Below are positions 34,562-44,827 of a stretch of DNA of 64,000 nucleotides, in pieces. The DNA comes from Silene latifolia (lineage: Eukaryota > Streptophyta > Magnoliopsida > Caryophyllales > Caryophyllaceae). A model generated the notes under the pieces. The model was not told the DNA's origin, ran no database searches, and saw nothing but the letters and a program-made list of their open reading frames with translations. Within the stretch, counting starts at the first letter, position 1; the number at the start of each line of letters is the position of its first letter. Where the stretch lies: assembly GCF_048544455.1 (NCBI RefSeq), contig NC_133536.1:196171325-196235324 (forward strand). The letters are read 5' to 3'. A program made the position numbers and the translations under genes.

Positions 34562-35403
34562 TTATATAAACTAACTTATATACTTTCTTTATTTAACTAT
34601 ATTACAATTTTTTCTTCTTCTTTATTATAAAAGTTTGATTCGCTCCTGGTATTAATTCTTTTTTATTAGGGATCCTACCCATATTCTTAATAGATTTAAT
34701 TACTCTTTTTCATGATAATTATTAAAAATTCAATGGGTCGAATAACCTATTAAAATTAAGGAATGAGAAAGCTGAGAAAGCTACTGTTCATAGAGGAACA
34801 GTAGCAAGGGGAACAAACATTTTTTACCAATGCTTACCACTTTACATCACAAAATCTCATTTGTGACGGCACGTATCCGTTACTTTGAAGTGACGGATAC
34901 CATTTTGCCTCACAAATGACCCAAATAGAGGAGAGAGGGAAGCACATGGGGTGTCCCACCTTGTCCCCCTATTCGTTTGTGAGTGGCATTATCCGTCATA
35001 TGCTCCGACCCGTCTTTAGCAAGACTAATTGATTTTACATTGTATGCTTCTCAGTCTCATTATCTCGTCCTTTCCCACATCAATCTCTCGGATTGGTGTC
35101 TAAAAGACATATACGGAATAACTGAATAACCTACCATTGCAAAACAACCGAAAAAATTCTTAATTCTAGTAAGATATAAATAAGGTTTTTTTTTTTTTTT
35201 TTTTCAAAAAAAAAAAAATAAGGTTTACAACGATAGTTCGAAATATGTTCAGAATTTTTTTTTTTTTTTAAGCTAAGCTAAGCTAGCGGACATCTAGGGA
35301 AACTAAACTTGTGAGCCTACTAGCCTAGCGCACGAAGCCTTTGGCTCATAACCGTAGAACAAAGTTAAACTCGAGCTTCTCTCTTTAGTCAAAATTTCAA
35401 TCC
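34562..35403. other. Non-coding stretch with two hairpins
   Basis: No gene is seen. A short hairpin, GCTACTGTTC...GAACAGTAGC, lies at about 34779-34804. A longer one at 34856-34911 pairs CATTTGTGACGG and GTATCCGTTAC with GTGACGGATAC and CCTCACAAATG. Long T and A runs occur at about 35187-35217 and 35258-35270. Confidence 0.6.
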
Positions 35404-38211
35404 ATTGCCAGACTTGAGCTTCTTCTTCTTCTTCTCATTTCTCTTCAACTTTTTGTCTGCCACCTTATTTCCACCACATTTGCTCACTCTTCTGGGTTCG
35501 TATTAATCTCTAATTGTGTTGTATGTTTTAATCATGATTGACTTATAATTAATCAAATTAGTATTATCACATCTAATTTTGATGTAATTATTGCAGGCAG
35601 AATGATGGGTTCACCATCAATGGTCGAGTAAGGATACCTAGTAAGTAATTTATAATCCCTTGTATGATTAAGTTTATGATTATTTCATGTTATTTTTGAA
35701 TTTGAATGATTTATTATGATAAAAGATTGTGAATTTAATTAGTTAATTTGAATTTTTATTGATTGTTGCGTAGTTTTAACTGATAATCATGAATTGTTTT
35801 TCGGGACTCGGTGAACAGTAGAGAAAAACTTCCGTGAGACGGTCTCACCTGTGAGACCTCTAATCGATATGTATTCCTTTTCAATTATAGGATGAATAAA
35901 TTGGTTTCACTTGTAAAACCCTCTCGTACAAGGGTCGGAACTCTTTGATGTGCCATGTTATAACATAATGGGAGTAATTGTTTGGATGAATGGTGACTTA
36001 TAAATTGAGCAGCAGAATATTAGGAGTTTCTTCTCGGTTTGATTTGTGAATAAGCTAGAAAATTTATGACCATGCAAGTATGCCAAGTAATGCAACATAG
36101 ATTTTGAAGAAATTGAAAGTGGAACTTGTGAAACAAATCTAGGAAGATGTAACACCTGAAAGTCTAGTCTTTTAGCTCCTTATGGGAAAGAATAGTTGTA
36201 ACCGGAGCTAGAAAGATAAAAAGTCGACATCATTAGAAGGTAAAGGTTTTAAGAAAGATTTTCACAGTTACAATTATATTGATATTAAATGGCTTGTTGG
36301 CGACTATCTTGTGATTAACTTGTCAAAAGTAACAAAGTGAAATGTTGCTTCTTGAGACTGTTAGACGGGTGATAATGCTTGTTAAGGCAGCGCATATGAT
36401 TTTTGCGACTCTTTCTATTCAAGTTTACTTTTTTTTTTTTTGTTTTTTCATTGCCCAATGTCCCAATATATTGCTTTCAATGCTTTTACATTTCTTTCTT
36501 AGGATTTATTATATGCGATGATCATCACACTCTGCACTGCTGTTGTTTCTAGTAAACTAGATGCAAATTTTATTTACACGTTGGGTCTTTTACTGCAGAT
36601 TGTGGGACTAGAGACTTTGGTCTGCCTGCTAAAACATCAAATGTCAAAGTAATTCTCAATGGTGGTCAAAGGGTCACGTTTCTGCGGCCGGATGGATACT
36701 TCTCACTGTATCCTATTATGTCAGCCATACAGCTGGATGTATTAGTTTGCGATCCTTGCAGTTATTTACTTATTTTCATTTACATTCAGCTGTGCTGCAT
36801 CCTATTTACATCCTTTAATTTGCATGATAAAAACATTTAGGTCGTCAATAAAGTTTTAAATTATACATCTTGGGATCCTTGTTTCTGTAGTTTAGTTCTA
36901 AAGTATTAAGACAACCCGCATTTACCATTTGTGTTAGTTCTTCACCTGAGATCCAAAATTTGATTTAAGTTTCAAGTTAGTGATCTTTGCCAGCTTTCTG
37001 GCAGTCTCTTTTTCCAAATATACATGCACCTTCTCCAAATGTGCTGTTGCCTATGTTCTTTTTTTCCAAAAAGTATCGGATAATTGAAGTTAAGCCAGAT
37101 GAAAGAATTCAGTTATGAATTGTGATAGGCACCTTTTTGTACCATAGACTCGTGGAGTCAACAAATAAGGAGTACTTACTTTTCTCTGTGTAGTGTACTT
37201 GGAAAATTTTCTTAGCTATCTTACAGCTATAATATGCTAGCAGGCACTCATCTGATTGAAGTTGCCGCGACTGGTTATTTCTTTTCTCTAGTATGACTAT
37301 TCAATCACTCTCTCCACTTCAGCTTTAGCTGCAGTTTACTACCAACTCCATGGCTCCTCGTTTATATTGTCCTTTGCGTCAGAGTGTCAACAATTATATC
37401 CTTGACAATCGATTTCTCCAATAATATATAAAGATTTGATATGTAAAATCTGTCAAATATTTTCAGCAGAGTAACTGTATTTAGAGCTGTACCGGGAGAA
37501 ATTTCTTTTGTCACAGCTTACCACCAAAGTTTATTGAGAACCTATAAATAAGATGGACGGATTAATTGTTTACATACCATATTATCTGTCCAGGTCCGAG
37601 TTGATGTTAGTGCGAGGAACCCCGGTAAAGTTCAGGCTTCACTCACAGAAACAAGAAGGGCTCTGACGGAGTTGTCTTTGGAGCCTCTAAGAGAGGAAAT
37701 ATATTATTAGGTTAGCCGTCAACTAGATTTGCTATCTTTGAGTTTGTCTGTTTGTAACAATTTATGTTTGTAGTCTCATAGTTTGCTAATTGTTGCAGAA
37801 AAGGGAACCCTTCTCATCCATGTCGCTTCTGAAAAGCACCATGGGACTGATGGTGGGTTTCATGGTCAGGTTGTTTTCGTGATGCCCAAACTAATGGATA
37901 ACGTTGGTGCGTGTTCTGAAGTCAGGATGACAGAAACCATTGTCTTTTACATTATGAATTAAACTTGTCAGAAATACACAAGCTTCATAGAATGAGACAG
38001 TTTTACATGTGAAGGCAACCCATAAACCTATAATCAAGGAATATATGATGGTCTGGGTTGGTCTTTACCTATGACACTTCTCTCTGAATGATCTTATACA
38101 TTTACTTTTTCCACTGCAGATCCTGAGGAAATGAGACTAGCTCAAGAGCAAATGAGGGGTTAGGGTATTCCTTCTTTAGCTAACTTTTTAGGTGGGGCCC
38201 ATAGATGCTAA
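35404..38211 (+). pseudogene. EMC7: ER membrane protein complex subunit 7 (EMC7) pseudogene, seven exons
   Basis: Seven exon-like blocks with intact GT-AG borders join in frame across most junctions: 35404-35495, 35597-35640, 36599-36707, 37227-37290, 37594-37710, 37799-37906, 38120-38211. Together they read as plant EMC7: a hydrophobic signal peptide, NDGFTINGRVRIP, the beta-sandwich core (GLPAKTSNVKVILNGGQR; AGTHLIEVAATGYFFS; RVDVSARNPGKVQASLTETR), then the membrane segment and an acidic tail DPEEMRLAQEQM. EMC7 is a lumenal/membrane subunit of the EMC, which inserts membrane proteins in the ER. Lesions: the start position is ATT, exon 5 ends in TAG (37708-37710), exon 6 has a one-base loss before the TGA near 37880, and exon 7 has TAG at 38161. 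Introns are kept, so it arose by DNA duplication or capture, not retroposition. Confidence 0.88.
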
Positions 38212-38876
38212 TCGTAACCGAGCTATGAGAATTTTCGAGCGAACAGAGTTGAAAGACGCCTGAAAACTGGGTGAGGAACTGAACACTTGTATGCATTAGT
38301 TGTTGTTTCCAGTCAAAGAAACCGTTCTCAGTTCTCTACTTAAAATACCAGTAGTGCTTATTGATTTTGAACTTTGACTTACATGTCCGGCTACTTGCTT
38401 CAATGTCTTCGCTTAACCATGATCAGTTGATAAGTATTGGTCGGATTACTTAGCATTTCAGTAATTTTGCAGTAATTTGTAACTAACCATGTCTAATAAT
38501 ATCAACTTTTATATACCTGTAGGTGGTGAGTTACCGGCGGATGGGGCCTCTAGGTGGAGAGAGTTATTTCCTCCCTTCAAATCTAAACATCTCATAAATC
38601 TTATCTTACTAACTTACCAAAAAGTGGCTAAGAGGCTATACTGTTCATTATGAACAGTGACACATATTGCCCTCTACTGGTTTTCTAAACGCTACGTTTG
38701 GTTTTCATTTTTCTTTCATGTTTTCTTTTCGTTTCCACCCTTACATTACTTCTTACATTGCTTTTCCCCATTTTCCCCCCTCGCCTTTCATTCACCTCTT
38801 TCCCTTTTCCTCAATTTTCTCCCTGTCTTTTCCCACACTGAGTTACCTTTTGCCAAATTACATTTTCTCAAAAACG

Positions 38877-38955
38877 ATGTCCAACAATGGCGATGAACTC
38901 GGAAAATCAACAACAAGGGCGGAGGAAAATCAAGATCATCAGTATCAAGGACAAG
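38877..38955 (+). other. Possible orphan first exon
   Basis: An ATG after a pyrimidine-rich leader begins MSNNGDELGKSTTRAEENQD and runs to a good donor-like site (caag|gtttgt at 38955/38956). The frame stays open to 39218, but the downstream residues look like intron translation. No later exon was recognised. It may be a truncated gene start or chance. Confidence 0.25.
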
Positions 38956-39309
38956 GTTTGTGTTTCATTCCGCTTCTACTAAATCGGAGCAAGTCCTTGA
39001 TTTCCAATTTTCAAGGTTTCCATTTTCCATTTTTTAAATTTTCGGGCTTTTTTTGCCAGCCTTGGACAACTAATCCCATTTGCTTCGTTTCAGTTAGCTA
39101 CCACACTTTGCCAAACCCTAATTTGCATTCGAGCTGTTTTGAGTTTGCGTACCGGGTTATTTCTGACCAGATCAGGTCGTTTTCAGATGATAGGTTTGGT
39201 GAGCCGGGTCGAGTATGAAAACGATTATGTGTTGCTAGGTCTTGACTACATGCTTTTTCTGTAATTGGGTTCACTTTTTTTTCTTGTACTTTTTTAGTTG
39301 TTGTGGTGG

Positions 39310-39326
39310 TTGTTGCTGCTGCTGCT

Positions 39327-39364
<38 letters not shown>
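39310..39364. repeat. Trinucleotide microsatellite (GCT/TTG)n
   Basis: A run of TGCTGCTGCT is followed by about eleven TTG units. Confidence 0.95.
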
Positions 39365-39365
<1 letters not shown>

Positions 39366-39366
<1 letters not shown>

Positions 39367-40826
39367 GGTGAGCAAATTGGAGTTCAGTTTGTTAAAGCTT
39401 TACGCCTTTTGTGGTACTCCCTTCGTCCCAGTCATTTGTTTACCTTTGAATCTTTGATTAAAATACCCCGAATAAAAAAGGTAAACAAATGAGTGAACAG
39501 GGACTGCGTTTTAGGGTATAAAAATTGTGTCATGCGTGTTTGTTAGGGTTTGGTTTGTGAGGAAATGCTTGAATTGGATTTCACTTAATCATGGATGGAT
39601 GTAGGAAACATGATGACTTTGTTTGGTGGTTAGTGGAAATTTTTTGCTGGAAATAAGATGTAACTAAGCAAAAACGGAAATATAGTATTAGTAGTAATAG
39701 TACTAGCTCCTGAGCTTAATTAATAGGCAAGTGTGTCGTATGTAGCCATGATTCCTAAAATATTCACTTGTGTCGTTATTCCTGGACGTGCACAACTCGG
39801 ATGGTAAGGGCACAACGCTTGTGGGTAGTTGGTAGGTGTGGCTTATTATCATTCTTTGAGGTGCACATAGTTGGTAGGTGTGAATTTGGTCGTGATCCGG
39901 TTTTTTTTTTTAGGATAGTATGCCCATATTATCTTAGTGAGCTGCGTGCCTTTGCTTTTCTTTTCGCCTTTCTCGATATTATATTTTAGCCTGGTTTAAT
40001 TCATAAAAAGTTAAGTCTCTCCATATCCCCGGGTGGATTCAATCCTTCCCGTGGCTGGGGTGAGGAAGAATAATTGTAGCGATAGAAAGAGTCTTGGCAA
40101 AGCACTTTAAATACGAAGGGCTTGATGTCATTATTATTTTAATAAAAGGTGGCTTGGAAGTATGTCGTGGATAAAAATAACAGGATATAACAAAGACTTA
40201 CATGAACATGAACGTACACAGAAAATAATACTGATAGGAGTCCTATGCTAAAAATCCAGTACATTCTGTTTTGTTCATCCCAATCTGTTGATATAGCAAT
40301 AGATATGAAAGACTCTCTTCTTAGAAAAATTCCAATACATTTTGTATAGCCTTCGATTTTTACTTTCTTCTTTAAGTGCCATTTTCTCTGCCTTTTCGTT
40401 GGGGTGTGCTGGTCTATGCATTTTCTTAGAATACGGTCAACTCTTGGCCTGTAGGCTTAGGTTCTCGTTGCAGCCTTGGATCGAGTTGCAACAATAGGAA
40501 ATCTGGATACTCGACCCATTGAAATCAAAATAGAACGAAGCCCCTTGGTAAAAGTAAAGAAGTAGATATTTTAGCTCTGTCCTTCAGGCATGCGTCCTAT
40601 GCTATTTAAATGAAGTATCGGAAGGAGAAGGTTTTGATTTTTTTTCTTAGGTCCGCTCATGACTCATGCGCTTAACAAAAGGCAACTCTCTAAATTCCTA
40701 AAGAATTTTCTTCATAATTAAGCAAAATCCTTTAAGTGAGTAGGGGCGAGGGTCATGAATGCTTATATAATCCTCATGGCAACCATGCTATCAAATAATC
40801 TAATATTGGTGTTTGGTTGTCTACAG
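39366..40826. other. Stretch without a recognised gene
   Basis: No coding region, repeat border or RNA was recognised. The texture (pyrimidine-rich tracts, moderate GC) resembles introns and suggests decayed genic DNA related to the Ca2+-ATPase remnant that follows, but this is inference. Confidence 0.4.
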
Positions 40827-40945
40827 GTTATGGGAAGGTCATCTCCAAATGAGAAATTGTTGCTTGTGCAAGCTCTATGAAAGGTGGGATTTACTATCAA
40901 CATACTAAGGATACCAAAGCTCTAAGGCATCTACTTTAGGCTCAG
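40827..40945 (+). pseudogene. Exon remnant of a plasma-membrane type Ca2+-ATPase (ACA)
   Basis: After an acceptor-like tctacag the block reads VMGRSSPNEKLLLVQAL, which closely matches the conserved P-domain segment of plant autoinhibited Ca2+-ATPases of the ACA8/9/10 type. A TGA follows at once. The rest is out of frame but ends in CAG|gtaac, as that exon does in intact family members. These pumps export Ca2+ from the cytosol. Only this exon is recognisable. It is a dead fragment, either a relic of a local gene or DNA captured by a transposon. Confidence 0.6.
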
Positions 40946-42045
40946 GTAACCAGTGGTCTTACAGTCTCTTATTAGATTGATTGGATTCTTTTGTGGGTGC
41001 GTGGAGTAATACTATGGTAGAGAGGCTTGGGTCAATGGGTATCTCAGTTGGGACCCTAATTATTATTTGGTTCGTTTTCGACTATAGGACGTTCAAAGGT
41101 CGGCTATGAATTATTTCAGACCCGGGTACATTCAACACAGGCAGTTTCAGAGCATTCCCGGGTCCATAGTGCCTCTGTGCCACCTCGGTCTAACTTTTAT
41201 GCCACCAGGACTGCAACCACCATGTCAGTCGTCCATTCATAGACGACTGGCTGTGTCAAATAATTTATAGTAGTTGTCAAAAGTCGAACTAGATTAGGAG
41301 TTTGCTATATAACGGTTTAGCGGTAAGTGGGCAGCGTTACACTTGGTCCAAAGGGCGTCAGCAGTTCAGTAACTGAAAAACAGTGTACCACCCAAATCAA
41401 AATATGAATCATTTCCTTTATCTTGAACCAATATAGCTTGCTTTTGATCTTGCTTTCTTTTATCACAAAATATGCCGCCTTCATTGTTTGCTTGATTTAA
41501 TGGTTTCGGCAATTACTTGGCTGTTCTTATAGTATGGCTGCCAACAAACGCTCTTTCCACTGATTTGTATTCTGATGCAGTGTTAAGGTAAAGTGCCCTC
41601 AAAGAGACCCCAACATATCTAAATATTGAAGTGTCTGATCGTTCCCGTCTCTAGGTGGGAACAACCTACACCACTACTCACACCAGTGCCCCCGTCATTC
41701 GCGACTCAGGGTCGTTATTAAAATCTTATCTTATTCTTTCAATCTTGTTGTATACTGTGTGCTTTTCATTTTGCTCAAGTATTCTCAATGGATAGTAGAA
41801 GTGGGTGATGCCTGATTTCTCGTGATGGTGCGTGCTAAATGAACTACTTTCTGGTACTGTTTATCAATCACTTTTCTGTGTATAGACTTGGTGTCAATCA
41901 CATTTTTCGGAACTTTTAACTCTTGCCTTGATTTCACTCATTCTAAAACTATCGTAAATTATATTCTAAAACGACCTTGTCAAACCCACACAAAATTTGA
42001 CAAGAAGACTCAATAAATTATCCAGATTTAACAGCGTAGACTCCA
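40946..42045. other. Stretch without a recognised gene
   Basis: Several moderate-GC patches (about 41070-41260 and 41570-41720) look like decayed genic or repeat DNA. I could not match them to a family. Confidence 0.4.
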
Positions 42046-42309
42046 TCACGACGGCCACCAATGTATTTTTCTACGAGATCCATCAGAGCCCCACCAAAAT
42101 CGGGCAATAGCAGAATGAAAGTCACTAATGATCCCATCTAGTAACATGAACAACTCATCATATATGTTTATATAAGTTGGCACCGATTTAATTATTACTT
42201 CCTTTCCCGGCATTGATAATAGATTTTCCTTCCAACCTCTAGTTTTCTTCCAAACCCGGTCCTCAAGAATTACAAATACCCTTTCACACTTTCTTGTTTT
42301 TTCCTTCAC
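42046..42309 (-). pseudogene. LINE reverse transcriptase scrap
   Basis: The 87-codon frame contains WKKTRGWKENLLSMPGKEVIIKS and ARFWWGSDGSRRKIHWW, the segment just after the RT catalytic core in plant L1-like LINEs. A parallel segment is in the LINE at 26398-29428. Catalytic parts are missing. Confidence 0.75.
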
Positions 42310-42310
42310 C

Positions 42311-42960
42311 TTTCCGTTTTATTTCAAAGTTAAGATAATTTAAAGTTGAGCACTGAACAAACTCGGTGGGCAGAATAAGGAACGCGTGCGTATACTCTCC
42401 TTTGTAAAATCTGTATATTTCACTTGTCTTGATGTTAAAAACACCCATGTCATGTCCACAAAACTCGTTTGGCAAATGCCAAAAGTGGCATTCATCATCG
42501 GTAAAATATATAGAATTTTCTTGCAAATATTTACCTGATGAAACCAACATAGAAAAATTGTAGCCTACTAACAATGTCACGCCACGAAATCCTTCTATTT
42601 TTTCCCAATGCTTCTGAGTGGAAACAAAATATATACTGTTTGAAGTTGTAGAGAAGCAGTAATAGCTCTGGGGTCTAGTGGTAATGCATTTGGTTTTCAG
42701 AAAGCCACCCGGGTTCAAATCTCTTCGGAGTAATTTTTTTCCCATGTTATTCACAGAGCTAATTCTTGTTTCTTAAACAATGTCATAATCAAAATCTCCC
42801 GTACCATCTCCCACTTCCTCCTTATATCGTACCACCATGATGAGTTTACTACCGGATTGAACCAGATGTACTTTGTTGAACGTGTATTTCAACTCGTCTC
42901 CTACTAAAACATTTAGATAAATTTAACGGATCAGGTGAAGGCGTTTAGTATAACACAGGT
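42311..42960 (-). pseudogene. KIB/DUF295 (F-box associated beta-propeller) protein fragment
   Basis: Two parts of one domain lie on the minus strand. The upstream part (about 42960-42775) gives FNKVHLVQSGSKLIMVVRYKEE; the downstream part (about 42640-42330) gives KHWEKIEGFRGVTLLVGYNFS, ENSIYFTDDECHFW and HDMGVFNIKTSEI. These are hallmarks of the DUF295/KIB domain found in plant F-box-related proteins. They are separated by about 130 bp that includes a tRNA-like sequence, and a TAA ends the first part. The N-terminal F-box region is not seen. A second possible relic of the same family lies at 57718-57918. Confidence 0.7.
42666..42730 (+). other. tRNA-like sequence, probably a SINE head
   Basis: The text ggtctagtggtaatgc resembles a Pol III A box and gggttcaaatc a B box, correctly spaced. 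CTCTGGG can pair with the end CTTCGGAG as an acceptor stem with wobbles. The anticodon arm is poor, so this is not a convincing functional tRNA. It interrupts the KIB/DUF295 pseudogene, and the 5-bp repeat AGTAA lies near both ends. Confidence 0.45.
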
Positions 42961-43551
42961 TTTGATGTCTCTAAATCAATGAACTTTAATTCAGACCAAT
43001 TTGCAGCAATCTACTTGAAACATTGAAATTAACATAGTAAGTATGTTGTAATAAGGAAGAATAATACAGAATAAAACCAACAACAGCACCCTAATTCGTA
43101 ATAACGAACACAGATAAGGAGAGAAACAACAAACCTGACAAATTATTGAAGAGTAATACAGAAGATGTTGGATTGCAAACTGTTATTATGTTTTTATTTA
43201 CTACCTACTATTTACAGGGTTACAAAAATTAAATTTTGTAATTCACGGAGTATTAATTAGATTATAAAATGAATTTCGATAGAATTTCATGAAAAATTAA
43301 ACAATGGAGTTTAATTTTACTTTTAACTAGAGTTAAGTTGGTTGATTGCTACAATTGAAAGTTAAGGGGCTTGATTTCACCATTTAACAGAGTTAAGAGG
43401 GTAAATTGTCACTTTCGCAATTAACAAATTAATTAGGAAAATGAAGTGATTAAAATTTTAGTTTAGTTTTGACCTCATTTTAGGAAATATGTGATAAATT
43501 GAGTAGATAGAAATCCAGAAGTATGCAAATAATTTGAATTTACAAATGTGA
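42961..43551. other. Non-coding stretch
   Basis: AT-rich DNA without recognised features, apart from two similar short motifs near 43325-43400 (gagttaagttggttgattgc and a variant). Confidence 0.5.
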
Positions 43552-43700
43552 TTTTTTTTTTATGTAAACCGGGGTGTTAGCCGCGGGTGCTCTTACTAAA
43601 GGTAAACGGTTGGACAAAGAGTTTACTCAATTTTCATGGGCAGGGATCGAACCCCTTACCATATGATTAAGGGAAACTCAAAAGACTCATCGTGGCTGTT
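43552..43700 (-). mobile_element. Candidate tRNA-derived SINE
   Basis: Read on the minus strand it has a B-box-like GGTTCGATCCC, a body, and a terminal A-run at the 43552 side. The A box is unclear and no TSD was found, so this is tentative. Confidence 0.35.
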
Positions 43701-43783
43701 ATCAGTCCAATATTAAATGGGTAAGTCTCTTGGAAAACCATTTTATAATAAGACATTGTAAAGCAGGTTACAAAATACTTTTA

Positions 43784-44066
43784 GGCCTCGTTTGGTTGCA
43801 CCTTACAAATCATGAAAGTTGGAGAATCCCATGAATTACAAAACAGAGCCTTGTTTGGTTGCCCATTTTTTTTGGCAAAGTGTAGGAATTCAATATTCCA
43901 AGGAGTTTTCCAACTCCTCCATTATTACGTACTCCTAGGCAATTGCAAACTCCTGTAAAGTTGAATTTCTATATAGGCAACCAAACGGATTTGTTAAAAT
44001 CCAATGAATTTAATGTAAGAACTCAATTCTCATGAATTCGATATTCCTATATAACCAAACGAGGGC
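43784..44066. mobile_element. Tourist-like MITE, TSD TTA
   Basis: The TIRs GGCCTCGTTTGGTTG and AACCAAACGAGGGC enclose 283 bp between TTA at 43781-43783 and 44067-44069. Inside, gccttgtttggttgccc (about 43851) repeats the terminal text, so one end is duplicated. No coding. Confidence 0.8.
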
Positions 44067-44664
44067 TTAACTTTTTCTACCAAAACATGGTAAATAGTGG
44101 GAATTTTTGGGGGTTAATTAAATATATGACGATTTACGATTTTGTGACACTAATGATTGTAATTTGTGAATAAGGCTATTGATTTTACAACGATTTACGA
44201 TTGTATAACACCAAAACCTATGTACAAAAGAGTTTTTGATCATTCCTCTCAAAAAAAAAAAAAAAGAATTTTTGATATTAATTTTCGTCGACCATTGTAT
44301 ATTTATATCAAAAAATTTATGACCAAAATACTCGTTTCAAAGCCCGTGCAAGTCCACAAGGACGGCAATTGGAAAATCAAATAAGCATAAAATGAATTGA
44401 AAGATTGGGCCCAACTAAAATGAACGGGCTATTTTTTTTAACCGTATTTGATAAACCTACGCAAATTAGACCATGAATAATTGAATACCTTTAAATATGA
44501 TACGGAATATTTCTTTTACCTAATTGAATAATTTACACTTGTTTTATTTTATGAGAGGAGCAATAAAGTGAATATGAATTATTGACTGGAAAGGGGAGTA
44601 TGTAACAACGTTAATTTTTCAACAAAGAAATAAAAACATATTAGAAAACCTGGATATAAAAACG

Positions 44665-44776
44665 TTTCGTATATTAAAATTCTAGATCTGATGAGATCAT
44701 TATTTATCGATATGTACGAATTTTGTAGAAAAAAATCTAGATTTGATGAGATCATTATTCATCGATATAGTACGAA
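44665..44776. repeat. Tandem units split by the Helitron (left part)
   Basis: Units of about 60 bp carry tctagatttgatgagatcat and a gatatagtacgaa end. Two units stand here and the next ones continue at 50806, after the Helitron. The join of the two flanks reconstitutes the unit. Confidence 0.75.
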
Positions 44777-44827
44777 CTAGTTTTCATGCCCGTGCGTTGC
44801 ACGGATATTAAAATAATGTGTGATAAA

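Noticed and set aside
35958-36155. 65-codon minus-strand frame in the EMC7 region
   Set aside because: It lies in the large second intron of the EMC7 pseudogene and matches no family.
38667-39218. 183-codon open frame as one protein
   Set aside because: It reads through pyrimidine-rich leader and intron-like DNA. Only 38877-38955 has exon-like features.
39242-39492. Cys-rich or Leu-rich peptides
   Set aside because: They are translations of the TTG/GCT microsatellite.
42666-42730. Functional tRNA gene
   Set aside because: The anticodon stem does not pair well and the T-stem is poor. It is better explained as a SINE-like tRNA derivative.
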